Assembly: GCA_027335515.1 (NCBI GenBank)
Contig: DAHWHT010000372.1
Location: forward strand, 1 to 13,917
Length of the DNA: 13,917 nucleotides
Direction: 5' to 3'
Source of the DNA: Clostridia bacterium
GTDB lineage: Bacteria; Bacillota_E; RBS10-35; JAJYVN01
Program-made: the position numbers and the translations under genes
Shown here: positions 4,932-11,622 of the stretch, in pieces
Numbering within the stretch: position 1 is the first letter of the stretch
Layout of the letters: every line of letters starts with the position of its first letter
The notes under the pieces: model-generated
Seen by the model: only the letters and a program-made list of their open reading frames with translations
Told to the model about the DNA's origin: nothing
Databases searched by the model: none

Positions 4932-7454
4932 GTGGGTACGGATGCATCCGGCAGCGGATCCCCGATAACGGCTTCTCCTCCGGCGGCCTCGCGCTATGAT
5001 CCGGTGGAGATCGAGGCCAAGTGGCGGGCCCGCTGGGAGGCCGAGTCCCCCCGCACCGCCAACGCCGGTGATCGGCTGCCCGCGCCGGGGCGGCGCAAGC
5101 ACTATGCGCTGACGATGTTTCCCTACCCATCCGGAGATCTGCACATCGGCCACTGGTTTGCCATGGTGCCGGCGGACACGCACGCGCGCTATCGGCGCAT
5201 GGTGGGCGACGATGTCATTTTCCCGATGGGTTTTGACGCCTTCGGCCTTCCGGCCGAGAACGCCGCCATCCGCCACGGGGTGCACCCCCATCGATGGACA
5301 ACGGCCAACATGGAGCGCATGCGCGGCCAACTGCGGTCTATGGGCGCAGACTTCGACTGGGATCGCGAGGTGGTCACCTGCGACCCCGCCTATTACCGCT
5401 GGAACCAGTGGCTTTTCTTGCGCCTGTATGAGAAGGGGTTGGCCTATAAGAAGTTCGCGCCGGTCGACTTCTGTCCGAAGTGCAACACCACCCTGGCCCG
5501 GGAGCAGGTCGTCGGCGTCGACCGCAGTTGTGAACGCTGTGATACGCCCGTGATTCGCAAGGACCTCGACCAGTGGTTCTTCCGCATCACGGCCTACGCA
5601 GACGAGTTGCTCGACTTCAGTGGTCTGGAGTGGCCGGAGCGGGTGATCACCATGCAGCGCAACTGGATCGGCCGCTCGGAGGGTGTGCAGTTCAGCTTTG
5701 CCATCCAGGGGCGGCCCGAGTTGCGCTTTGAGGTCTTCACCACCCGGCTGGATACCGTCTACGGTGTCTCCTGCTGCGTCCTGGCTCCGGAACATCCCCT
5801 GGTCGACGAGATCACGACCGCGGGGCAGCGGGACGCCGTCGAGGCCTACCGCGCCGAATCCAGCCGCCGCAGTGAGATCGAGCGGCTGGCGGCCGACCGT
5901 GAGCGCACGGGTGTCCCCACCGGGGCGTTCGCGCGCCACCCTCTGACGGATGCGCCCGTGCCGGTGTGGGTGGCCGATTATGTGCTGGCCAGCTACGGCA
6001 CCGGGGCCATCATGGCGGTTCCGGCCCATGACGAGCGCGACTTTGATTTCGCGCGCCGCTACGGACTGCCGGCCCCGGTGGTGGTCGCCCCCCCGGGGTA
6101 TGCGGGGGGGCCGCTGGCCGCCGCACATACCGGTCCGGGGACGATGGTCGACTCGGGGCCGTACAGCGGGCTGCCCTCCGAGTCGGCCTGCGAGCGTCTG
6201 GCGGACGATTTCGAATCGCGCGGCCTGGGGCGGCGCCACGTCAACTACCGCCTGCGGGACTGGCTGATCAGCCGCCAGCGGTACTGGGGCACGCCCATTC
6301 CCATCGTGCATTGCGATGCCTGCGGCAGTGTTCCGGTTCCCGATGACCAATTGCCCCTGCGCCTGCCCGAGGATGCGCGCTTCCTGCCGACCGGCGAGTC
6401 GCCGCTCAAGTACCACGCGGAATTCCGCCAATGCCCCTGTCCCAAATGCGGCGGGCCGGCACAGCGCGAGACCGACACGATGGACACGTTTGTGGATTCG
6501 TCGTGGTATCAGTACCGCTACCTGTCGCCGCACTGCGACGACCGGCCGTTTGACCGCGCCGCGGCGGACGCCTGGCTCCCCGTCGATGTCTATACCGGCG
6601 GGGTGGAGCACGCGACGATGCACCTGTTGTATACCCGCTTTTTCACCAAAGCGCTGTGCGACCTGGGTCTGGCCACCCACCGCGAACCCATGCCGCGGTT
6701 GTTCAACCAGGGGGTGATTCTGGGGGAGAACAGCGAGAAGATGAGCAAGTCCCGCGGCAACGTCGTCAACCCCGACGACCTCACGGCCCGCCACGGTGTG
6801 GACGCGGTGCGCGTCTATCTGATGTTCATCGGCCCGTGGGAGGCCGGAGGTCCGTGGAACCCGCGTGGGATCGAAGGTCCCGTGCGGCTCATGCAGCGGA
6901 TCTATCGCCTGTGTGGCCAGGCCGCCACCGCCGGACCGGATCCCGTAGGGGGCGCGGAGGGCCGCCGTCTGCGCCGGGCGGTGCATGCGGCGATCTCCAG
7001 CGTGACGACCGATCTGGAGCGGTTCGCGTTCAACACCGCGATCGCGAGCCTGATGACCCTGTGCAACGAGGCGAACGGTTGGTTGGACGGGCATCCGGCG
7101 CCTTGGCCCGCGGAGGTGGGGGAGCTCGGGCGCACCCTGGCCTTGCTTCTGGCCCCGTTCGCGCCCCATCTGGCGGCGGAGTGCTGGGAGGTGCTCGGCC
7201 AGGGCGGGTCGGTGCACCGTCAGCCGTGGCCGCAGGCGGATCCGTCCCTGCTGGCGCGCGACCGGGTTACGTTGGTTCTTCAGGTGGACGGCCGGGTGCG
7301 CGACCGCCTGGAGGTGGATGCCGAGGCCTCGGCCGAGGCCGTGCAGGCGCTCGCCCTTGACAGCCCGCGGGTGCAGGCGGCGATCCGCGGCCAGGCTCCG
7401 GTGCGGGTGGTCGTGGTCCCGGGTCGCCTGGTCAACGTCGTCACCCGTGGCTGA
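4932..7454 (+). CDS. leuS: Leucyl-tRNA synthetase (LeuRS)
   Basis: An 840-residue class Ia synthetase that charges tRNA-Leu with leucine in the cytoplasm; length is normal for the bacterial enzyme. The HIGH signature is at residues 71-74 (PYPSGDLHIGHW) and KMSKS at 603-607. A zinc module has CPKC (181-184) and CERC (200-203), and a second CxxC pair lies later (CDAC and CPKC, about 461-500). The CP1 editing domain keeps its Thr-rich motif TTRLDT (270-275) and the HDERD aspartate (about 367), so proofreading of mischarged tRNA should be intact. The C-terminal anticodon-binding domain and small tail are present. The start is GTG at 4932: an in-frame TGA at 4914 rules out earlier starts and no later one keeps the N-terminus, though the ribosome-binding site (CCAGG) is weak. 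holA overlaps its end by 8 bp. The promoter and a terminator-like leader hairpin lie upstream. Confidence 0.97.
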   Translation: MGTDASGSGSPITASPPAASRYDPVEIEAKWRARWEAESPRTANAGDRLPAPGRRKHYALTMFPYPSGDLHIGHWFAMVPADTHARYRRMVGDDVIFPMGFDAFGLPAENAAIRHGVHPHRWTTANMERMRGQLRSMGADFDWDREVVTCDPAYYRWNQWLFLRLYEKGLAYKKFAPVDFCPKCNTTLAREQVVGVDRSCERCDTPVIRKDLDQWFFRITAYADELLDFSGLEWPERVITMQRNWIGRSEGVQFSFAIQGRPELRFEVFTTRLDTVYGVSCCVLAPEHPLVDEITTAGQRDAVEAYRAESSRRSEIERLAADRERTGVPTGAFARHPLTDAPVPVWVADYVLASYGTGAIMAVPAHDERDFDFARRYGLPAPVVVAPPGYAGGPLAAAHTGPGTMVDSGPYSGLPSESACERLADDFESRGLGRRHVNYRLRDWLISRQRYWGTPIPIVHCDACGSVPVPDDQLPLRLPEDARFLPTGESPLKYHAEFRQCPCPKCGGPAQRETDTMDTFVDSSWYQYRYLSPHCDDRPFDRAAADAWLPVDVYTGGVEHATMHLLYTRFFTKALCDLGLATHREPMPRLFNQGVILGENSEKMSKSRGNVVNPDDLTARHGVDAVRVYLMFIGPWEAGGPWNPRGIEGPVRLMQRIYRLCGQAATAGPDPVGGAEGRRLRRAVHAAISSVTTDLERFAFNTAIASLMTLCNEANGWLDGHPAPWPAEVGELGRTLALLLAPFAPHLAAECWEVLGQGGSVHRQPWPQADPSLLARDRVTLVLQVDGRVRDRLEVDAEASAEAVQALALDSPRVQAAIRGQAPVRVVVVPGRLVNVVTRG

Positions 7455-8589
7455 GGATCCGGCGGGGGAGGTGGCCGTCCTGCCGTTGCCCTATGAGTCT
7501 GTGGTCCAGGCGATCGGCCGTGGCCAGCGGGCCCCGGTCTATCTGCTGGCGGGTGAGGACCATTGGCAGCAACGGGTGGTCCTGGACGCCCTGCGCGCGG
7601 GGGTGCCGGAGATCGGCCAGCATACCATGGATGGAGCGGTGGCGACGCCCGACGACGTCGTGGCGGCGCTGGTCACGCGCGGGTTCGTTCCAGGTCGGTT
7701 GGTGGTGGTGCGCGATGCGCCCTGGGTGGCCGCTCCCCGCCGGGGTGCGACGGACGAGGCGGCGGCGGACCAGGACAAGACCCAAGGCGCAAAGGGACGC
7801 GCCACGCCGGAACAGGCGCTGATCACCTACCTGGACCACCCGGTCGACCAGGCTACGCTCGTCCTGTGCTCCCCGTCCGATGCGGACCGTCGTCGGCGGC
7901 TGACGCGTAAGGTGGTGGCTGCGGGCGTGGCGCTGGCCACGGTCGCCCCGCGCGAACCCGCGGCCTGGCTGCGGGACCGCTGCCGGGCGTTGCAGCTAAA
8001 CCTGCCGCCGCAGCTGGCCGCGCGGCTGGGCGAGCGGCTTGCCGGCGCGACGTGCGGCCGTATGGACGCCGAACTCCGGAAACTCGCGGCGTATGGTCCC
8101 GGGCTGGACGGCGCCGCTTTGGACGCCCTGGTGCCGGCGGAGGTTGAGGAGCGTCTGTATGGGTTGATGGACGCCGTGCTGGCTGGCCAGGTGGGGCCGG
8201 CGCTCGCCATCGCCCGCCAACTCCTGGGCCAGGGCGAGCCGGCCGCGCGGGTCCTGTATGCGGTGGGATCGCAGCTGCGGACGATCGTGGCCGTCGGGGA
8301 GGCCTGCCGGCGCGGGGGGCGCGTCGAGGCGGTGGCGGGGGAGCTTGGGCTGCATCCGTTCGTCGCCCGCAAGGCTCTGGAACAGAGCCGCCGCCTGGAC
8401 GCGGAGCGCCTGCTGGCGGCGGCGGTGCCGGTGTGGGAGGCGGAGCGCGGCTGGAAATCGGGGATGTTGGAGGAAGCGGCCGCGGTGGACCACGCCCTGC
8501 TTGGGGTGCTGGAGGCGATGGGCCATCTTCCGGCGGCAGGGCGCCACCATGCCGCCGCCGAAACGTTCGCTGCGCGGTCCGGCGCCTGA
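7447..8589 (+). CDS. holA: DNA polymerase III delta subunit (clamp-loader wrench)
   Basis: About 380 residues, slightly longer than the usual 330-350. The delta subunit opens the sliding-clamp ring in the clamp-loader complex. The N-terminus has the family opening (YESVVQAIGRGQRAPVYLLAGED), which leads into the degenerate AAA+ domain without a real Walker A. A charged, probably disordered insert (about residues 97-115, rich in Asp, Lys, Ala) accounts for part of the extra length. The segment VEERLYGLMDAVLAGQ near residue 233 and the helical C-terminal region (LHPFVARKALEQSRRL) are typical. The start is taken as GTG 7447, overlapping the leuS stop by 8 bp, which suggests translational coupling; GTG 7471 is an alternative. 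In many Firmicutes holA lies next to comEC and rpsT. Here rpsT is close but on the other strand and comEC is not seen. Confidence 0.92.
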   Translation: MAEDPAGEVAVLPLPYESVVQAIGRGQRAPVYLLAGEDHWQQRVVLDALRAGVPEIGQHTMDGAVATPDDVVAALVTRGFVPGRLVVVRDAPWVAAPRRGATDEAAADQDKTQGAKGRATPEQALITYLDHPVDQATLVLCSPSDADRRRRLTRKVVAAGVALATVAPREPAAWLRDRCRALQLNLPPQLAARLGERLAGATCGRMDAELRKLAAYGPGLDGAALDALVPAEVEERLYGLMDAVLAGQVGPALAIARQLLGQGEPAARVLYAVGSQLRTIVAVGEACRRGGRVEAVAGELGLHPFVARKALEQSRRLDAERLLAAAVPVWEAERGWKSGMLEEAAAVDHALLGVLEAMGHLPAAGRHHAAAETFAARSGA

Positions 8590-8626
8590 GCGGCGCCTGC
8601 AGCCGACGGACCGCGGCCGGGAGAAA

Positions 8627-8638
8627 CCCCCCGGGGGG
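8627..8638 (+). promoter_or_regulatory. Ribosome-binding site inside a C6G6 palindrome
   Basis: CCCCCC (8627-8632) is followed at once by GGGGGG (8633-8638); the G-run is the only ribosome-binding site for the acetyltransferase and lies 8 nt before ATG 8647. CCGGG (8617-8621) can pair with CCCGG (8630-8634), partly hiding it. Translation may depend on ribosomes arriving from holA, 57 bp upstream. Confidence 0.4.
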
Positions 8639-8646
8639 CGGTGCCG

Positions 8647-9192
8647 ATGGCGATTCCGTTCCAGGCGGCTGAGGTGACCGTCCGCGTCGCTCGCGGTCAT
8701 GACCTGCCGGCGCTGGCCCTGCTGCGGGAGTCCATCGGGTGGGGCGCGGGTGGGCTGGAGGGCAGCTTTGCCGCTGCAGCGACCGGGCGGCAGGTCATCC
8801 TGCTCGCGGAGTGCCGGGGGCGGCTGGTGGGCGGGGTGACGGTATCGTTCCAGGGCGCGGTGCGGGGAGCCTTCGGCCGTGGTCATGTCAGCGATCTGCT
8901 CGTTGCGCCGCTGTGGCGCCGCCGAGGTATCGGCACCCGCCTGTTGGTGGCGGCCGAAGAGGCGGTCGCCGCCCGGGGGGTCGCGGATTGCACGTTGGAT
9001 GTGGACGCCCATAATGAAGCGGCGCTACGGTTGTACCTGGGGAACGGGTACCGGCGTTGGAAGCCGGCGCAGTTTCCATGGGGACCCGGATACACCCTGC
9101 GCAAATGCCTGGGTGCCTGTGGACCGGCCTGGGCCGCGCCGCCAGCCCGGCGCGGCACGCCGTGGTGGCGGCAGTTGCGCTGGCCGGGCTAG
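8647..9192 (+). CDS. GNAT-family N-acetyltransferase
   Basis: About 181 residues with one GNAT acetyl-CoA-binding domain. The core motif A is VSDLLVAPLWRRRGIGTRLL (RxxGxG pyrophosphate loop at RRRGIG), and the following helix and strand end in the typical NEAALRLYLGNGYRR. This last segment is shared with RimI-like enzymes, but specificity cannot be assigned. The C-terminal 25 residues (Pro/Trp/Arg-rich) fall outside the domain. ATG 8647 is preferred over GTG 8641 because the G-run has the right spacing to it. It probably belongs to the leuS-holA transcript and ends only 4 bp before the convergent rpsT stop. Confidence 0.85.
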   Translation: MAIPFQAAEVTVRVARGHDLPALALLRESIGWGAGGLEGSFAAAATGRQVILLAECRGRLVGGVTVSFQGAVRGAFGRGHVSDLLVAPLWRRRGIGTRLLVAAEEAVAARGVADCTLDVDAHNEAALRLYLGNGYRRWKPAQFPWGPGYTLRKCLGACGPAWAAPPARRGTPWWRQLRWPG

Positions 9193-9196
9193 CGGT

Positions 9197-9478
9197 TCAG
9201 GCCTGGCCGGCGGTCAGGGCCGCCTGGGCGCGGCGGGCCAGACGAGACTTGCGGCGGGCGGCCGCCCGCCGGTGCAGCACGCCATGCTTGGCGGCGCGGT
9301 CGATGATGCTCTGGGCCGCACGCAAAGCGTCCGTCAGCGCGGCCGGATCCTTGCCCGGCGCTGCGGCCTGCAGAACCGTCTTGCTCACGTTGCGAACGCG
9401 GGTACGCACGCTGCGGTTACGGCTGCGCCGTGCCTCCGCCTGCCGGACCCGCTTGATTGCCGACTTGTTGTTGGCCAA
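9197..9478 (-). CDS. rpsT: 30S ribosomal protein S20
   Basis: 93 residues, very basic, starting (M)ANNKSAIKRVRQAEARR, the standard S20 N-terminus; the rest (RNVSKTVLQAAA... HRRAAARRKSRLARRA) matches the three-helix bundle that binds 16S rRNA. Length is normal (85-95). The start is TTG at 9478-9476: no ATG or GTG is near, and the residue after it is the conserved Ala-Asn-Asn. A GAGGGG ribosome-binding site lies 11 nt upstream. The E. coli gene also starts with UUG, and there the rare start is tied to autoregulation. The gene has its own promoter and a structured leader, and converges on the acetyltransferase gene with a 4-bp gap. Confidence 0.96.
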   Translation of the reverse strand: MANNKSAIKRVRQAEARRSRNRSVRTRVRNVSKTVLQAAAPGKDPAALTDALRAAQSIIDRAAKHGVLHRRAAARRKSRLARRAQAALTAGQA

Positions 9479-9480
9479 TT

Positions 9481-9539
9481 GCCGACCGTCCCCTCGCGCC
9501 CTGTCGGGCGCCGCTATCCGCCCGCCGACCCCTGTCGGC
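9481..9539 (-). promoter_or_regulatory. Structured rpsT leader with two hairpins and a possible alternative pairing
   Basis: On the minus strand the leader has GCCGAC-AGGG-GTCGGC (9539-9524) and GCGCCC-GACA-GGGCGC (9511-9496), both perfect 6-bp stems. The nonamer CCGACAGGG occurs in both. A second copy of GTCGGC lies at 9486-9481, just before the TTG start, so the first GCCGAC arm can pair either with its local partner or with the start region. This is the layout of a translational switch. That S20 itself is the ligand is inference. Confidence 0.45.
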
Positions 9540-9552
9540 AGCGCAGGGCAGG

Positions 9553-9581
9553 ATTGTATCAGAGGCCGCGGGCTGAGGCAA
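9553..9581 (-). promoter_or_regulatory. Sigma-A-type promoter for rpsT
   Basis: On the minus strand TTGCCT (9581-9576), a 17-bp spacer and TACAAT (9558-9553, preceded by GA) form a good promoter. The start site should be near 9546, giving a leader of about 68 nt that includes both hairpins. Confidence 0.75.
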
Positions 9582-9682
9582 TCGATCCCCAGCATCCGCA
9601 TCCGTCGTCCGCCGTGCGCGGCCCTTCGGCGAGCCGCCCGGCCGCAGGGCTGCCATGCCCGCCGGCTGTCCCGCGCCGCAAC

Positions 9683-10414
9683 TCAGACATCCACCGCTGC
9701 CTGTGCCCGCCAGAGCTGCAGCCCCCACATCCAGGCGGCGGCGGCCACCAGGGCGGTCCAGACTTCCGTTCCGTACAGCACGGGCAGGATGGATGCCACG
9801 GGGGTGTGGATCGCCGCCAGGTGCTGATACCAGGCGGCGCCCAGGTCCCCGATGAAATGCAGCGCCACGGCGGCGGCAAACCAGCGCGCCTGCCGCCGCA
9901 CGACGGCGATGCCGAGGATGGTCGCCAGGCCGGCGTGCAGTGCCACCGCCCAAAAGCGCTCCCACACCGCGACCACCGCCCCGACCGCCGGCTCGGCGGG
10001 GCCGCGTGCCGCGGCGGCCGCGAGCAGGCCGGCCGCGATGAGCAGGGCCTCCAAGGCCCCGGCGCCCAGCCCGAGGGCGAGGGCGCGGTCCCAGGTCTGC
10101 ACCTGCAGCCAGCGCAGCGGCAGGTATTTGCCCAGTTCTTCGCTCCCCGCGGCGAGCAGGGCCGCCCCCGGCGCGAACCACCAGGTGGCCGCCAGTGCGG
10201 CAACCGTGGCAGGGCCGGCCCCGCCACGCGCGGCCAGCAGGGGTATCAGGAGCAAGCCCTTCAAGGCCTGAGCCGCGAGCCACCCGGCGGCTCCGGCCGC
10301 CAGCCAGGCCCATCCCCCCCGGCGCAGCGCGATCAGACCCGCTCCCAGCACGACGGCCACGATACCCGCGGCGCTCCACCAGATCACCACCATCACCCTT
10401 TCGGGCGGCCGCAT
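9683..10414 (-). CDS. YhfC-family (DUF2324) integral membrane protein, putative intramembrane protease
   Basis: 243 residues with about seven hydrophobic segments. Conserved polar motifs sit within the membrane part: SEELGKYLPLR (about 91-101), GLGAGALEALL (about 115-125), ERFWAVALHAGLATILG (about 152-168) and ALHFIGDLGA (about 182-191). This set of EE, G-x-G-x-x-E, ER...H and H...D is that of the YhfC family (PF10086), which has been proposed to be an intramembrane metalloprotease; the activity is not something I can see. Start: ATG 10414 overlaps the upstream sdpI-like gene by 22 bp, but ATG 10393, which shares a base with that gene's TGA (TGATG) and opens directly into the first membrane helix, is a good alternative. 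It is the last gene of a three-gene operon and may process or relay a membrane signal with its partners. Confidence 0.75.
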   Translation of the reverse strand: MRPPERVMVVIWWSAAGIVAVVLGAGLIALRRGGWAWLAAGAAGWLAAQALKGLLLIPLLAARGGAGPATVAALAATWWFAPGAALLAAGSEELGKYLPLRWLQVQTWDRALALGLGAGALEALLIAAGLLAAAAARGPAEPAVGAVVAVWERFWAVALHAGLATILGIAVVRRQARWFAAAVALHFIGDLGAAWYQHLAAIHTPVASILPVLYGTEVWTALVAAAAWMWGLQLWRAQAAVDV

Positions 10415-11163
10415 CCCGCGACCGGCCCTCTGTCGCTACCGCCGCACCGACGGCCGGCTGGATCCTGGCTGCCGTGGCCTCGGGAAAACAGCAGATACGA
10501 ATACACCACCGCGATGATCGCTGGCACGACGGCGGCCGCCACGATGAGGCCGGCCAGGATTCTGGGTGGCGCGGCCAGGCCGGCCAGGGGCAGGAGCGCG
10601 GCCAGCATGAACATCCGGCCGGCCAGGCGGTGGGTTTGCCGCCAGACCTCGTCGTCGCTAAGCGTCCAGGGGGTGCGGATGCCTACGAACCAGGTGGGCT
10701 GCACCCGTGGCAACAGGTTGCCGATGACGAGGAACGTTGCCGCCAGCAGAAGGGCGGTGTCGACGGGGATGTCCACGTGCCCGCCCAGTCCATGGACCAG
10801 GATGAGCCCGTAGGTGACGGCCACCAGCGCGACCACGACCAAGCGCAGCGCGCGGTAGGTCGCCGCGAACTTGGCGTAGCGGTGGCGACGGGGGTCCAGT
10901 GCGGGCAGGGCCAGCAGTCCGGCCCAGACGACCAGTGCAAGCAGGGGCGGCGCGAAGGCCGCGACCAGCGGCGAACTCCAGCCGTTCACCTGGCCCGCCG
11001 CATTCCAGTGGATCGCGACCCGCTGCGGCAGTCGGGGCAGCGCCACCGTCCCCGCGACCAGCATCGCGGCGATCAGGCCGATGATCGCGCCATCCCTGCG
11101 CACCTCCGCCCCGGGGTCGTATGCCCGGCCGCCGTCGGTGCCGTCGTCAGCCAATGGATTCAT
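10393..11163 (-). CDS. SdpI-like membrane protein (DUF1648 + SdpI domains)
   Basis: 256 residues with about six membrane helices. The N-terminal DUF1648 region shows LPRLPQRVAIHWNAAGQVNGW (about 43-63), with the typical P..V..H.n..G.v..w pattern. The C-terminal SdpI domain shows NLLPRVQPTWFVGIRTPWTL and then WRQTHRLAGRMFM (about 150-190), the family's signature. In Bacillus subtilis, SdpI gives immunity to the SdpC toxin and holds the repressor SdpR at the membrane. No SdpABC toxin genes are in the window. A perfect AAGGAGG site lies 6 nt before ATG 11163. The start overlaps the repressor gene by 17 bp, so the two are probably translationally coupled. The polar 25-residue C-tail is low-complexity. 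Confidence 0.88.
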   Translation of the reverse strand: MNPLADDGTDGGRAYDPGAEVRRDGAIIGLIAAMLVAGTVALPRLPQRVAIHWNAAGQVNGWSSPLVAAFAPPLLALVVWAGLLALPALDPRRHRYAKFAATYRALRLVVVALVAVTYGLILVHGLGGHVDIPVDTALLLAATFLVIGNLLPRVQPTWFVGIRTPWTLSDDEVWRQTHRLAGRMFMLAALLPLAGLAAPPRILAGLIVAAAVVPAIIAVVYSYLLFSRGHGSQDPAGRRCGGSDRGPVAGCGRPKG

Positions 11164-11458
11164 GGTCTTCCTCCTTGGAGGGGATGGGTGTCCGGTGCCG
11201 TTCCGCCAGATCGAAGGCCCAGGCGGCCGCGTCCTGCAGCACGGAAGTGTTCAGGGTATAGAAGATCTGTTGACCCCGCCGTTCGTCGCTGACCAGGCCC
11301 GCGTGGCGCAGGGTGGACAGGTGGTGGCTGATGCTCGGCTTGGAGATCGCAAAGGCGTCGGCGATCGCACCGGCCGATCGCTCCCCCTGGGCGAGCAGCC
11401 GCAGGATCTCCCGCCGCGTCGGGTCCGCGAGCGCCTTGAATACGTCTGCCAGTGCCAC
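11147..11458 (-). CDS. ArsR/SdpR-family winged-helix transcriptional repressor
   Basis: 103 residues. FKALADPTRREILRLLAQGE is the classical ArsR-family opening. SKPSISHHLSTLRHAGLV is the recognition helix-turn-helix, and RRGQQIFYTLN is the wing. The metal-binding ELCVCDL-type cysteines of arsenic or cadmium sensors are absent (no Cys at all), which with the adjacent sdpI-like gene points to an SdpR-type regulator. GTG 11458 is chosen because a GGAGG site lies 10 nt upstream; the longer frame from ATG 11536 would consume the promoter. As in the B. subtilis sdpRI operon, it probably represses its own promoter and is relieved by membrane capture; that is inference. Confidence 0.9.
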   Translation of the reverse strand: MALADVFKALADPTRREILRLLAQGERSAGAIADAFAISKPSISHHLSTLRHAGLVSDERRGQQIFYTLNTSVLQDAAAWAFDLAERHRTPIPSKEEDHESIG

Positions 11459-11503
11459 CGTCGGCCAGCCTCCACGGGTACCCCCAGAGCGGGGAGAGAA
11501 AAC

Positions 11504-11545
11504 ATTTCGCAAATCATCTAACAATACGAACCGCATGCACGTCAA
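11504..11545 (-). promoter_or_regulatory. Promoter and candidate operator of the ArsR-SdpI-YhfC operon
   Basis: On the minus strand TTGACG (11545-11540), 18 bp and TTAGAT (11521-11516) make a fair promoter in a locally AT-rich island. A small palindrome ATTT-GCG-AAAT (11514-11504) covers the expected start site, a usual place for an autorepressor's operator. Confidence 0.5.
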
Positions 11546-11622
11546 GGGCCGCGGCTCGCCGCGCAGGGTGGTCGCGCCGCCTGCCGTCCGGTGTGGTCTG
11601 GACCCGCGTTCGGGCCTGCGTG

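Noticed and set aside
4674..7217. 847-codon minus-strand open frame
   Set aside because: It lies antisense to leuS, whose HIGH and KMSKS motifs leave no doubt about the real frame; the antisense translation is Arg/Gly/Pro-rich without recognisable domains.
8879..10813. 644-codon plus-strand open frame
   Set aside because: It crosses the acetyltransferase, rpsT, the YhfC-family gene and part of the SdpI-like gene in wrong frames; no domain or ribosome-binding site is seen.
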